Assembly: GCF_000725125.1 (NCBI RefSeq)
Contig: NZ_JFCB01000024.1
Span: 1 to 64,000, forward strand
DNA length: 64,000 bases
Source: Streptomyces toyocaensis
GTDB taxonomy: Bacteria > Actinomycetota > Actinomycetes > Streptomycetales > Streptomycetaceae
Direction: 5' to 3'
Part shown: positions 53,992 through 62,410 of the stretch, piece by piece
How positions within the stretch are numbered: position 1 is the stretch's first letter
Layout: every line of letters starts with the position of its first letter
Notes under the pieces: generated by a model
What the model saw: the letters and a program-made list of their open reading frames with translations, nothing else
Database searches by the model: none
Told to the model about the DNA's origin: nothing
Program-made: the position numbers and the translations under genes

Positions 53992-55484
53992 TGGACCTCG
54001 AGACCTTCCGCAAGCTCGCCACCGACCGCCGGGTCGTCCCGGTCACCCGCAAGCTCCTCGCCGACGGCGACACCCCGGTCGCCCTCTACCGCAAGCTCGC
54101 CGGGGAGCGCCCCGGCACCTTCCTGCTGGAGTCCGCGGAGAACGGCAGGTCCTGGTCCCGTTACTCCTTCGTCGGCGTCCGCAGCGCCGCCACCCTCACC
54201 GAACGCGACGGGCAGGCGCACTGGGACGGCACCCCGCCCGTCGGCGTCCCCGTCGACGGCGACCCGCTCGCCGCGCTGCGCGCCACCCTGCAGGCCCTGC
54301 ACACCCCGCGCGACCTCGCCCACGACCTGGGCCTGCCGCCCTTCACCGGCGGCATGGTCGGCTACCTCGGCTACGACATCGTGCGCCGCCTGGAGAGGAT
54401 CGGCCCCGGTGGGCGGGACGACCTGGGACTGCCCGAGCTGACCATGCTGCTCACCAGCGACCTCGCCGTCATGGACCACTGGGAGGGCTCCGTCTGGCTG
54501 ATCGCCAACGCGATCAACCACAACGACCTGGAGACCGGCGTCGACGAGGCGTACGCCGACGCCGTGGCCCGCCTGGACGCGATGGAGGCCGACCTCGCCC
54601 GCCCGGTGGCCCAGCCGCCGGCCGTGCTGCCCCCCTCCGAACTGCCCGGGTACACCGCGCTGTGGGGCGGCCCCGACTTCCGGCGGGCCGTGGAGGACGT
54701 CAAGGAACGCATCCGCGCGGGCGAGGCCTTCCAGGTCGTGCCCTCGCAGCGGTTCGAGACCCCGTGCACGGCGAGCGCCCTGGACGTCTACCGGGTGCTG
54801 CGCGCCACCAACCCGTCGCCGTACATGTACCTGTTCCGCTTCGACGGCTTCGACGTGGCCGGCTCGTCCCCCGAGGCCCTGGTGAAGGTCGAGGACGGGC
54901 GGGCCATGGTGCACCCCATCGCCGGCACCCGGCACCGCGGCGCCACCCCGCGGGAGGACCAGGCCCTCGCCGACGAACTGCTCGCCGACCCCAAGGAGCG
55001 CGCCGAGCACCTCATGCTCGTGGATCTGGGCCGCAACGACCTCGGACGGGTCTGCGCACCCGGTTCCGTCGAGGTCGTCGACTTCATGTCCGTCGAGCGG
55101 TACTCGCACGTCATGCACATCGTCTCGACGGTCACCGGCCGCGTCACCGACGACCGCACCGCCTTCGACGTGCTCACCGCCTGCTTCCCGGCCGGCACGC
55201 TCTCCGGCGCGCCCAAGCCGCGCGCGATGCAGATCATCGACGCACTCGAACCGTCCCGGCGCGGGCTGTACGGCGGCTGCGTCGGCTACCTCGACTTCGC
55301 CGGCGACTCCGACACGGCCATCGCCATCCGTACCGCCCTGCTGCGCGACGGCACCGCGTACGTGCAGGCGGGGGCGGGAATCGTCGCCGACTCCGACCCG
55401 GTCGCCGAGGACACCGAGTGCCGCAACAAGGCGGCGGCCGTCCTGCGCGCCGTGCACACGGCGAACCGGCTGGGAAAGGCCTGA
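53991..55484 (+). CDS. trpE: Anthranilate synthase component I TrpE
   Basis: Converts chorismate to anthranilate with glutamine-derived ammonia. The 497 residues hold the tryptophan feedback site (LLESAENGRSWSRYSF and NPSPYMYLF) and the catalytic chorismate-binding domain (GTRHRGATPREDQ, then GTLSGAPKPRAM, and AGAGIVADSDP). There is no fused amidotransferase, so TrpG must lie elsewhere. A hairpin follows 4 nt after the stop. Confidence 0.96.
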   Translation: MDLETFRKLATDRRVVPVTRKLLADGDTPVALYRKLAGERPGTFLLESAENGRSWSRYSFVGVRSAATLTERDGQAHWDGTPPVGVPVDGDPLAALRATLQALHTPRDLAHDLGLPPFTGGMVGYLGYDIVRRLERIGPGGRDDLGLPELTMLLTSDLAVMDHWEGSVWLIANAINHNDLETGVDEAYADAVARLDAMEADLARPVAQPPAVLPPSELPGYTALWGGPDFRRAVEDVKERIRAGEAFQVVPSQRFETPCTASALDVYRVLRATNPSPYMYLFRFDGFDVAGSSPEALVKVEDGRAMVHPIAGTRHRGATPREDQALADELLADPKERAEHLMLVDLGRNDLGRVCAPGSVEVVDFMSVERYSHVMHIVSTVTGRVTDDRTAFDVLTACFPAGTLSGAPKPRAMQIIDALEPSRRGLYGGCVGYLDFAGDSDTAIAIRTALLRDGTAYVQAGAGIVADSDPVAEDTECRNKAAAVLRAVHTANRLGKA

Positions 55485-55487
55485 GAC

Positions 55488-55517
55488 GAACCCCGGGTGA
55501 CGGTTCGCCCGGGGTTC
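55488..55517. terminator. Hairpin after trpE
   Basis: A 10-bp perfect stem (55488-55497 with 55508-55517) and 10-nt loop directly after the trpE stop and just before the next promoter; possible terminator without T-run. Confidence 0.6.
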
Positions 55518-55521
55518 AGGC

Positions 55522-55535
55522 GATAGTGGATGTCG
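55522..55535 (+). promoter_or_regulatory. Leaderless-type promoter of the Trp-associated membrane protein gene
   Basis: GATAGT at 55522-55527, 7 nt before GTG 55535; an in-frame GTG at 55526 is also possible. Confidence 0.4.
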
Positions 55536-56170
55536 TGACTGCCGTACCCACCCCCCGTTCCGAGGCCGCCGGCTCCGCCCGGACCGGCCGTCTCAGCCTC
55601 GCCGCCGCCCTGTTCTGCGGCGCCCTCGGCGCGGCCGTGGCCCTGCTCGCTTCCCGGCAGCAGTGGTCGGAGGGCACCGCGACGGTGGCCGGCGGCGCGT
55701 TCCCCCTGACCGCCCGGGGCAGCGACGTCACCGGCGTCCCCGCCGCCCTGGCCGTGGTGGGGCTGGCCGCGCTCGTCGCCGTCTTCGCCGTCCGCCGGGC
55801 CGGCCGCCTCGCCGTCGCCGCGCTGCTCGCCCTCTCCGGCGCGGGCATCGTCACGGCGGCGCTGCTCGGGACGTCCGACAGCGCGGCGCTCGACGAACAG
55901 GCGGCCAAGGCGTCCGGGGACACGTCGGCGACGGTGGACGCCCTCAGCCACACGGCCTGGCCGTACGTCGCCGCCGTGGGCGGTGCGCTGCTGCTGGTGG
56001 CGGGCCTCCTGGCGGTGCGCTACGGGCGGCTGTGGCCGGCCATGTCCGGCCGCTACGAGCGCGACGGTGCGGCGCCACGTCCGCGCCGCAGGCCCGCGCC
56101 CGCCGCCCCGGACCGGCCGGAGGACCTCTGGAAGGCGCTCGACCGGGGCGAGGACCCGACCGGGGCCTGA
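55535..56170 (+). CDS. Trp biosynthesis-associated membrane protein (TIGR02234 family)
   Basis: A 211-residue membrane protein with four hydrophobic helices (roughly 20-40, 65-85, 92-112, 145-165), a Trp-containing extracytoplasmic loop and an Arg/Pro-rich cytoplasmic tail. The match to TIGR02234 rests on the position between trpE and trpC and the general plan. Function unknown. Confidence 0.8.
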   Translation: MTAVPTPRSEAAGSARTGRLSLAAALFCGALGAAVALLASRQQWSEGTATVAGGAFPLTARGSDVTGVPAALAVVGLAALVAVFAVRRAGRLAVAALLALSGAGIVTAALLGTSDSAALDEQAAKASGDTSATVDALSHTAWPYVAAVGGALLLVAGLLAVRYGRLWPAMSGRYERDGAAPRPRRRPAPAAPDRPEDLWKALDRGEDPTGA

Positions 56171-56286
56171 GGGCGGCAGCGGGCGGCACGCCCGTCCGGC
56201 ACCCCCGGTCACCCGGCCCGGGCGCGTGCGGGACAATGTGGGGGAGCGCCCTGCTCAGACACGTACTCAGCAACGAGGAGCAAGCA

Positions 56287-56538
56287 ATGGCGGGCAGCAA
56301 CCACGGTCACACCCCGGCCGCCTGGACCGGTGTCATCATCGCCTTCATCGGTTTCTGCGCCGGTGGCGCGTTCATGGTGATGGACCAGCCGGTGGGCTTC
56401 TGGGCGAGCATGGGCGTCGTTCTTCTCGGCGGTGTCGTCGGCGTCATCATGCGTGCGATGGGCATGGGCCAGCCGAAGGACGCCCACCCGGTGCACCAGC
56501 TCACCGGCGAGCGCGCGCCGGCCCACGCCGAGGGCTGA
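56287..56538 (+). CDS. HGxxPAAW motif protein, small membrane protein
   Basis: 83 residues with the signature HGHTPAAW near the N-terminus followed by two membrane helices and a His/Pro-rich tail. The Shine-Dalgarno GAGGAG precedes ATG 56287. This small family is conserved near trp genes in Streptomyces, role unknown. Confidence 0.82.
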   Translation: MAGSNHGHTPAAWTGVIIAFIGFCAGGAFMVMDQPVGFWASMGVVLLGGVVGVIMRAMGMGQPKDAHPVHQLTGERAPAHAEG

Positions 56539-56614
56539 GCGAGCACGGAGCGGTCCGGACAGGGGCGGCGGCCCGCGCGGCGCAGCCGGCACCGCCCCTG
56601 CCCCGTGGCCGGGG

Positions 56615-56628
56615 CACAATGCACAGCG
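56615..56628 (+). promoter_or_regulatory. Leaderless-type promoter of the DUF2752 gene
   Basis: CACAAT at 56615-56620, 7 nt before GTG 56628. Confidence 0.5.
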
Positions 56629-57053
56629 TGAACGCCCCCCGTCCCAGCGTGCCCCGCGGCAGGGCGGCCCGGCTGGCCGTCCCCGCCGCCGCCCTCGCGG
56701 CCGTCGCCGGAGCCTTCGCCTACGTCGGGGCCGTGGACCCCAACGAGCCGGGCCACTACCCCGCCTGCCCGCTGCTGCGCCTCACCGGCCTGTACTGCCC
56801 CGGCTGCGGCGGACTGCGCAGCGCGCACGCCGTCGTGCACGGCGACCTCCTGGCGGCGCTCCAGGCCAACGCCCCCGCCGTCCTCGGCTATGCGGGCCTC
56901 GCCGTGCTGTGGACCGTCTGGGTGGTCCGCACGGTGCGCGGCAGGCCGCTGCGGATCGACCCGCCCCCGGCGCTCCTGTGGTCGCTGGGAGCGTTGCTGC
57001 TGGTCTTCACCGTGGTCCGGAACCTGCCGTTCGGCGGCTGGTTGCATCCTTGA
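56628..57053 (+). CDS. DUF2752 family membrane protein
   Basis: 141 residues with three hydrophobic segments and the family motif CPGCGGLRSAHA in a loop, which looks able to bind metal. GTG 56628 is preferred to the in-frame ATG at 56619, which lies inside the predicted -10 box. Function unknown; placement before trpC recurs in related genomes. Confidence 0.82.
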   Translation: MNAPRPSVPRGRAARLAVPAAALAAVAGAFAYVGAVDPNEPGHYPACPLLRLTGLYCPGCGGLRSAHAVVHGDLLAALQANAPAVLGYAGLAVLWTVWVVRTVRGRPLRIDPPPALLWSLGALLLVFTVVRNLPFGGWLHP

Positions 57054-57176
57054 TCAACGGCGCAGGTCCGGGTACTGGGACCGGCGTCGGCCGGATGCGG
57101 GGCATCCGCCCCGCTGCGGATACCATCGCAGTGACCATCGAAAGTCCGACCGTCAGGCAGGAAGGGGGCCGCTCGC

Positions 57177-57986
57177 GTGAGTGTGCTCGACGAGATCATC
57201 GACGGAGTCCGTGCCGACCTCGCGGAGCGGCAGGCGCGCGTCAGCCTCGACGAGCTCAAGGAGCGCGCGGCGAAGGCCCCCGCGGCCAAGGACGGCGTGG
57301 CCGCCCTGCGCGGTGACGGCGTCAAGGTGATCTGCGAGGTCAAGCGCTCCAGCCCGTCCAAGGGCGCGCTGGCCGCGATCGCCGATCCGGCGGGCCTCGC
57401 CGCCGACTACGAGGCGGGCGGTGCCGCCGTCATCTCCGTCCTCACGGAGGAGCGCCGCTTCGGCGGCTCGCTGGCCGACCTGGAGGCCGTCCGCGCGCGC
57501 GTGGACATCCCCGTGCTGCGCAAGGACTTCATCGTCACCTCGTACCAGCTCTGGGAGGCACGCGCGTACGGCGCCGACCTGGCCCTGCTGATCGTGGCCG
57601 CGCTCGACCAGGTGGCCCTGGAGTCGCTGATCGAGCGCGCCGAGTCCATCGGGCTCACCCCGCTCGTCGAGGTCCACGACGAGGACGAGGTCGAGCGCGC
57701 GGTCGACGCGGGCGCCAAGGTCATCGGGGTCAACGCGCGCAACCTGAAGACCCTGGAGGTCGACCGGGGCACCTTCGAGCGGGTGGCCCCCGAGATCCCC
57801 GCCCACCTGGTCAAGGTCGCCGAGTCCGGCGTCCGCGGCCCGCACGACCTCATCGCCTACGCCAACAGCGGCGCCGACGCGGTCCTGGTCGGCGAGTCCC
57901 TGGTCACCGGGAAGGACCCGAGGACGGCCGTCTCCGACCTGGTCGCGGCGGGCGAACACCCGGCACTGCGACACGGTCGCGGCTGA
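57177..57986 (+). CDS. trpC: Indole-3-glycerol phosphate synthase TrpC
   Basis: TIM-barrel enzyme closing the indole ring. The 269 residues carry CEVKRSSPSKG with catalytic lysine, VLRKDFIV with the second lysine, and the SGVRG phosphate loop. GTG 57177 has GGAAGGGGG 8 nt upstream. No trpF is fused, consistent with PriA taking that step. A -10-like TACCAT at 57121 may be its promoter. Confidence 0.96.
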   Translation: MSVLDEIIDGVRADLAERQARVSLDELKERAAKAPAAKDGVAALRGDGVKVICEVKRSSPSKGALAAIADPAGLAADYEAGGAAVISVLTEERRFGGSLADLEAVRARVDIPVLRKDFIVTSYQLWEARAYGADLALLIVAALDQVALESLIERAESIGLTPLVEVHDEDEVERAVDAGAKVIGVNARNLKTLEVDRGTFERVAPEIPAHLVKVAESGVRGPHDLIAYANSGADAVLVGESLVTGKDPRTAVSDLVAAGEHPALRHGRG

Positions 57987-57994
57987 TCCACCGG

Positions 57995-58009
57995 TAGGCT
58001 TGGCCGCGA
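57995..58009 (+). promoter_or_regulatory. Internal leaderless promoter of trpM
   Basis: TAGGCT at 57995-58000, 8 nt before ATG 58009, starting 8 nt after the trpC stop; would allow trpM-trpB-trpA to be transcribed without trpC. Confidence 0.5.
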
Positions 58010-58221
58010 TGACTCTCCCGCTGACCCTGACGGCCAGGGACCCGTATGCGCGCCTCGCGCGCGGCTGCCGCCCCCGCGGCTGCCGTGCCCCCGCGCGCCG
58101 CGTCCACGGCCGCAGGGTCCGCTACGTCATCGGCGACGAACCCGGGCAGGTGAACGGGCGGCGATGGCGACGCGCCCCACAGGGGCGCGGGGAACTGCGC
58201 GACCAGCCACGTACGGCCTGA
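58009..58221 (+). CDS. trpM: TrpM (TrpX), small basic protein between trpC and trpB
   Basis: A 70-residue Arg/Pro-rich protein with a Cys in each of two GCRxR-type units. Its position between trpC and trpB matches trpM (formerly trpX) of S. coelicolor, reported to affect tryptophan synthesis and differentiation. The last about 17 codons come from a dispersed streptomycete repeat (58171-58215), so the C-terminus is unlikely to be conserved. ATG 58009 follows the leaderless geometry; a TTG at 58000 is also open. Confidence 0.75.
   Translation: MTLPLTLTARDPYARLARGCRPRGCRAPARRVHGRRVRYVIGDEPGQVNGRRWRRAPQGRGELRDQPRTA
58171..58215 (+). repeat. Dispersed Streptomyces palindromic repeat inside trpM 3' end
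   Basis: CGCGCCCC (58171-58178) and GGGGCGCG (58182-58189) form an 8-bp stem with loop ACA, followed by a GGAACTGCGCGACCAGCCAC-type tail, a sequence I recognise as very common between Streptomyces genes. It is read here as coding, giving the TrpM C-terminus. Confidence 0.7.
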
Positions 58222-58288
58222 AGCGGGCCGACGACCCCCCGCCCCACGGCGATCAGTGCCCAACAGACGCTCACCGTGAGGTTCACGC

Positions 58289-59575
58289 ATGTCCAGCACC
58301 TTCTTCGTCCCCGACCCGGAGGGTCAGGTACCCAGCCCCGAAGGCTACTTCGGCGCCTTCGGCGGCAAGTTCATCCCCGAGGCCCTCGTCGCGGCGGTCG
58401 ACGAGGTCGCCGTCGAGTACGACAAGGCCAAGTCCGACCCCGAGTTCGCCAGGGAGCTCGACGACCTCCTGGTCAACTACACCGGCCGCCCCTCGGCACT
58501 CACCGAGGTCCCCCGCTTCGCCGAGCACGCCGGCGGCGCCCGGGTCTTCCTCAAGCGCGAGGACCTGAACCACACCGGCTCACACAAGATCAACAACGTG
58601 CTCGGCCAGGCCCTGCTGACCAAGCGCATGGGCAAGACCCGCGTGATCGCCGAGACCGGCGCCGGCCAGCACGGGGTGGCCACCGCGACCGCCTGCGCCC
58701 TCTTCGGCCTCGACTGCACGATCTACATGGGCGAGATCGACACCCGGCGGCAGGCCCTCAACGTGGCCCGCATGCGCATGCTCGGCGCCGAGGTCATCGC
58801 CGTGAAGTCCGGCAGCCGCACGCTGAAGGACGCCATCAACGAGGCGTTCCGCGACTGGGTCGCCAACGTGGACCGCACCCACTACCTGTTCGGCACGGTC
58901 GCCGGACCGCACCCCTTCCCGGCGATGGTCCGCGACTTCCACCGGGTCATCGGGGTCGAGGCCCGCCGCCAGCTCCTGGAGCGCGCCGGACGCCTGCCCG
59001 ACGCCGCCGTCGCCTGCGTGGGGGGCGGGTCCAACGCCATCGGCCTGTTCCACGCCTTCATCCCCGACCCGGACGTGCGCCTGATCGGCTGTGAGCCGGC
59101 CGGCCACGGCATCGAGTCCGGCGAGCACGCGGCCACCCTGACCGCGGGCGAGCCCGGCATCCTGCACGGGTCCCGGTCCTACGTCCTCCAGGACGACGAG
59201 GGCCAGATCACCGAGCCCTACTCCATCTCGGCCGGTCTGGACTACCCGGGCATCGGCCCCGAGCACGCCTACCTCAAGGACAGCGGCCGCGGCGAGTACC
59301 GGGCGGTGACCGACGACGCCGCCATGCAGGCCCTGCGCCTGCTGTCGCGCACCGAGGGCATCATCCCGGCCATCGAGAGCGCCCACGCGCTGGCCGGCGC
59401 CCTGGAGGTCGGCAGGGAACTGGGCGGGGACGGACTGATCGTGGTCAACCTCTCCGGTCGCGGCGACAAGGACATGGACACCGCCGCGCGCTGGTTCGGC
59501 CTGTACGACACCGACGCCGAGGTCGCCGCCGACGAGGCCGGCGGCGCCGCCGAGATCGAGGGGGACGCCAAGTGA
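58289..59575 (+). CDS. trpB: Tryptophan synthase beta subunit TrpB
   Basis: PLP enzyme joining indole and serine. The 428 residues show the PLP lysine in LNHTGSHKINN, the GAGQHG loop, and the phosphate loop GGGSNAIG. ATG 58289 starts the family N-terminus. The C-terminal Glu/Ala-rich tail ends in a stop overlapping the trpA GTG. Confidence 0.97.
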   Translation: MSSTFFVPDPEGQVPSPEGYFGAFGGKFIPEALVAAVDEVAVEYDKAKSDPEFARELDDLLVNYTGRPSALTEVPRFAEHAGGARVFLKREDLNHTGSHKINNVLGQALLTKRMGKTRVIAETGAGQHGVATATACALFGLDCTIYMGEIDTRRQALNVARMRMLGAEVIAVKSGSRTLKDAINEAFRDWVANVDRTHYLFGTVAGPHPFPAMVRDFHRVIGVEARRQLLERAGRLPDAAVACVGGGSNAIGLFHAFIPDPDVRLIGCEPAGHGIESGEHAATLTAGEPGILHGSRSYVLQDDEGQITEPYSISAGLDYPGIGPEHAYLKDSGRGEYRAVTDDAAMQALRLLSRTEGIIPAIESAHALAGALEVGRELGGDGLIVVNLSGRGDKDMDTAARWFGLYDTDAEVAADEAGGAAEIEGDAK

Positions 59576-60387
59576 GCGGGAACCTGCAGCTGCTGAACGA
59601 CACCCTCGCCGCGGCGAAGTCCGAGGGCCGCTCCGCCCTCATCGCCTACCTCCCGGCCGGCTTCCCGACGGTGGACGGCGGCATCGAGGCGGTCAAGGCC
59701 GCCCTGGACGGCGGCGCCGACGTCGTCGAGGTGGGTCTCCCGCACAGCGACCCCGTCCTGGACGGGCCGGTCATCCAGACCGCCGACGACATCGCCCTGC
59801 GCGGCGGTGTCAGGATCGCGGACGTCATGCGCACGGTGCGCGAGGCCCACGCGGCCACGGGCAAGCCGATCCTCGTCATGACGTACTGGAACCCCATCGA
59901 CCGCTACGGCGTCGAGCGCTTCACCGCCGAGCTCGCCGAGGCGGGCGGCGCCGGGTGCATCCTGCCCGACCTGCCCGTCCAGGAGTCCGCGCTGTGGCGG
60001 GAGCACGCGGAGAAGCACGGGCTCGCCACGGTCTTCGTGGTGGCGCCCAGCAGCAAGGACGAGCGGCTCGCCGAGATCACCGCGGCCGGCAGCGGCTTCG
60101 TCTACGCCGCCTCCCTGATGGGCGTCACCGGCACCCGGGAGTCGGTCAGCTCGCAGGCCGAGGACCTGGTGCGGCGCACCCGCGCCACCACCGGCACCCC
60201 CGTCTGCGTGGGTCTCGGTGTCTCGACCCCCGCCCAGGCCGCCCAGGTCGCCCGCTTCGCCGACGGGGTGATCGTCGGCTCCGCGTTCGTCAAGCGGATG
60301 CTGGACGCCCCCGACGACGCGGCCGGCGTCGAGGCCGTCCGTGAGCTCGCCGGCGACCTGGCCGAGGGCGTGCGCGGGCGGGCGTAG
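59572..60387 (+). CDS. trpA: Tryptophan synthase alpha subunit TrpA
   Basis: Cleaves indole glycerol phosphate to indole, which channels to TrpB. The 271 residues show the catalytic Glu in VEVGLPHSDPVLDGP with the Asp a few residues later, and the GTRESV and GLGVSTP phosphate loops. GTG 59572 overlaps the trpB stop by 4 nt. A terminator follows. Confidence 0.97.
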   Translation: MSGNLQLLNDTLAAAKSEGRSALIAYLPAGFPTVDGGIEAVKAALDGGADVVEVGLPHSDPVLDGPVIQTADDIALRGGVRIADVMRTVREAHAATGKPILVMTYWNPIDRYGVERFTAELAEAGGAGCILPDLPVQESALWREHAEKHGLATVFVVAPSSKDERLAEITAAGSGFVYAASLMGVTGTRESVSSQAEDLVRRTRATTGTPVCVGLGVSTPAQAAQVARFADGVIVGSAFVKRMLDAPDDAAGVEAVRELAGDLAEGVRGRA

Positions 60388-60441
60388 CGGACCGGGCGTC
60401 CGCAGGTGGTCATACGGGTCCCTCGTACGGGTGGACCTGGG

Positions 60442-60470
60442 ACCGGGGAGGCGCTCTGCGCCTCCCCGGT
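60442..60470. terminator. Terminator after trpA
   Basis: A perfect 13-bp stem (60442-60454 with 60458-60470), TCT loop, then TCGTTCT. Closes the trp operon. Confidence 0.85.
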
Positions 60471-60484
60471 TCGTTCTGCGGGGT

Positions 60485-61264
60485 GTGAGCGAGAAGAACC
60501 GTGAGGGAAAGCGCACCGCCCGGGAGCGGATGGCGGTCGAGCGCGAGAAGCAGAAGGCGGCGGAGAAGCGACGACGCGCCCTGATCGTGGGCGCGAGCGT
60601 GGTCTGTGTGCTGGGGCTCGCGGCGGTGATCGGTGTCGTCGCCGCCAACTCCGGCGGCGACGACACCGAGAGCGAGTCGGCGGGCCCGGTCGTCGCGCCC
60701 TCGGGCGCCCTCGGCAAGGACGGCACGGCCATCCCCGTCGGCGAGCCGGGCGCCAAGGCGACGCTCACGGTGTGGGAGGACTTCCGCTGCCCGGCGTGCA
60801 AGTCCTTCGAGCAGGTGTACAGCCCCACCCTTCGCGAGCTGACCGAGGCCGGTCAGCTGAAGGTCGAGTACCACCTGGTGACGCTGATCGACAACGGCCT
60901 GGGCGGCAGCGGCTCGCGCACCGCCGCCAACGCCGCCGCCTGCGCCCAGGACGCCGGGAAGTTCACCGCTTACCACGACGTGCTCTTCGAGAATCAGCCG
61001 TTGGAGCGCGACGACACCTTCGCCGACGAGGACAGGCTGATCCGGCTGGCCGGCAAGGTCGACGGACTGGACACCCCCGCCTTCCGCTCCTGCGTCGAGG
61101 ACGGCACGCACAACAGCTGGGTCGCCAAGTCCCACGAGGCCTTCCAGAAGGGCGGCTTCGGCGGCACGCCGACCGTGCTGTTCGACGGGAAGAACATCTA
61201 CGAGGACCGCTCGATGACCCCCGAGAAGCTGAAGCAGATGGTGCAGGAGGCCAACGAGGGATAG
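60485..61264 (+). CDS. Membrane-anchored DsbA-like thioredoxin-fold protein (second copy)
   Basis: 259 residues: a Lys/Arg/Glu-rich cytoplasmic N-terminus (about 1-36), one membrane helix (about 37-58), and a DsbA/thioredoxin_4 domain with CPAC in WEDFRCPACKSFEQ and the GGTPTVLF cis-Pro loop. It resembles the protein at 30732 in layout but is a distinct paralogue. GTG 60485 begins the charged segment; the longer open frame upstream is out-of-frame trpA and terminator. It lies 96 bp before lgt. Confidence 0.88.
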   Translation: MSEKNREGKRTARERMAVEREKQKAAEKRRRALIVGASVVCVLGLAAVIGVVAANSGGDDTESESAGPVVAPSGALGKDGTAIPVGEPGAKATLTVWEDFRCPACKSFEQVYSPTLRELTEAGQLKVEYHLVTLIDNGLGGSGSRTAANAAACAQDAGKFTAYHDVLFENQPLERDDTFADEDRLIRLAGKVDGLDTPAFRSCVEDGTHNSWVAKSHEAFQKGGFGGTPTVLFDGKNIYEDRSMTPEKLKQMVQEANEG

Positions 61265-61344
61265 CGCCGGCCGCCCGGCGCACTCCGGGGTTCCTGTTAT
61301 GGAGCCGTAGCCGGGCCGCCCACCGCGAGCCCGGTCCGGCACGG

Positions 61345-61361
61345 TAGCGTCGACCCTGCCA
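61345..61361 (+). promoter_or_regulatory. Promoter-like element before lgt
   Basis: TAGCGT at 61345-61350, 10 nt before ATG 61361; very short leader, no clear Shine-Dalgarno sequence. Confidence 0.4.
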
Positions 61362-62332
61362 TGGAACTTGCCTACATTCCCAGCCCGTCGAGCGGGGTGC
61401 TGTACCTCGGCCCCGTTCCGCTGCGCGGCTACGCGTTCTGCATCATCATCGGCGTCTTCGTTGCCGTCTGGCTCGGCAACAAGCGCTGGGTCGCCCGGGG
61501 CGGGCGGGCCGGCACGGTGGCCGACATCGCTGTCTGGGCCGTGCCCTTCGGTCTGATCGGCGGACGCCTCTACCACGTGATCACGGACTACCAGCTGTAC
61601 TTCAGCGAGGGCCGTGACTGGGTGGACGCGTTCAAGATCTGGGAGGGCGGCCTCGGCATCTGGGGCGCGATCGCCTTCGGCGCGCTGGGCGCCTGGATCG
61701 GCTGCCGGCGCCGGGGCATCGCGCTGCCCGCCTACGCCGACGCCGTCGCGCCGGGCATCGCCTTCGCCCAGGCGATCGGCCGTTGGGGCAACTGGTTCAA
61801 CCAGGAGCTGTACGGGCGGTCCACGGATCTGCCCTGGGCGGTGGAGATCACCTCCTCCTCCGACGGACGGGTCCCGGGCACGTACCATCCGACCTTCCTC
61901 TACGAGTCGCTGTGGTGCATCGGTGTGGCGCTGCTGGTGATCTGGGCCGACCGCCGCTTCCGGCTCGGGCACGGACGGGCCTTCGCGCTGTACGTCGCCG
62001 CGTACTGCGCGGGGCGGTTCTGGATCGAGTACATGCGGGTCGACGAGGCGCACGAGATCCTCGGACTGCGGCTGAACAACTGGACCTCGGTCCTCGTGTT
62101 CCTGCTCGCGGTGCTGTACATCGTGCTGTCGGCGCGGAAACGGCCGGGGCGGGAGGACGTGGTGGAGCCGGGTGCCTCCGGCGGCTCGGACGACTCCGCT
62201 GCCGCCTCCGGCGAGGCCGGGGCCGCGGAGAAGGACGAGGAGGACGCTCCGTCGGACGCGTCACCCGCGAAGGACGGCTCCGGGGACTCCGAGGAGTCGA
62301 GGAACGGGGCCGGGTCGGCCAAGAAGGGCTGA
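61361..62332 (+). CDS. lgt: Prolipoprotein diacylglyceryl transferase Lgt
   Basis: Transfers diacylglycerol to the lipobox cysteine of prolipoproteins. The 323 residues have seven membrane helices with the Lgt signature GRWGNWFNQELYG near residue 142 and the HPTFLYES motif. An unusual Asp/Glu/Ser/Gly-rich C-terminal tail of about 55 residues follows the last helix. It works before LspA (21321). Confidence 0.96.
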   Translation: MELAYIPSPSSGVLYLGPVPLRGYAFCIIIGVFVAVWLGNKRWVARGGRAGTVADIAVWAVPFGLIGGRLYHVITDYQLYFSEGRDWVDAFKIWEGGLGIWGAIAFGALGAWIGCRRRGIALPAYADAVAPGIAFAQAIGRWGNWFNQELYGRSTDLPWAVEITSSSDGRVPGTYHPTFLYESLWCIGVALLVIWADRRFRLGHGRAFALYVAAYCAGRFWIEYMRVDEAHEILGLRLNNWTSVLVFLLAVLYIVLSARKRPGREDVVEPGASGGSDDSAAASGEAGAAEKDEEDAPSDASPAKDGSGDSEESRNGAGSAKKG

Positions 62333-62351
62333 CGGCTCGCCGTACGACGAT

Positions 62352-62381
62352 GAGGGCGCCCGGAGTCTTCCGGGTGCCCTC
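62352..62381. terminator. Terminator after lgt
   Basis: A 13-bp stem with one G-U pair (62352-62364 with 62369-62381) and loop GTCT, between the convergent lgt and CitE-like genes. Confidence 0.8.
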
Positions 62382-62410
62382 GGTGTGTGCAGCGCCTGCC
62401 GGGGCGGCGC

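Noticed and set aside
57054..57176. Trp attenuator or Trp leader peptide before trpC
   Set aside because: I found no short frame with consecutive Trp codons followed by alternate hairpins.
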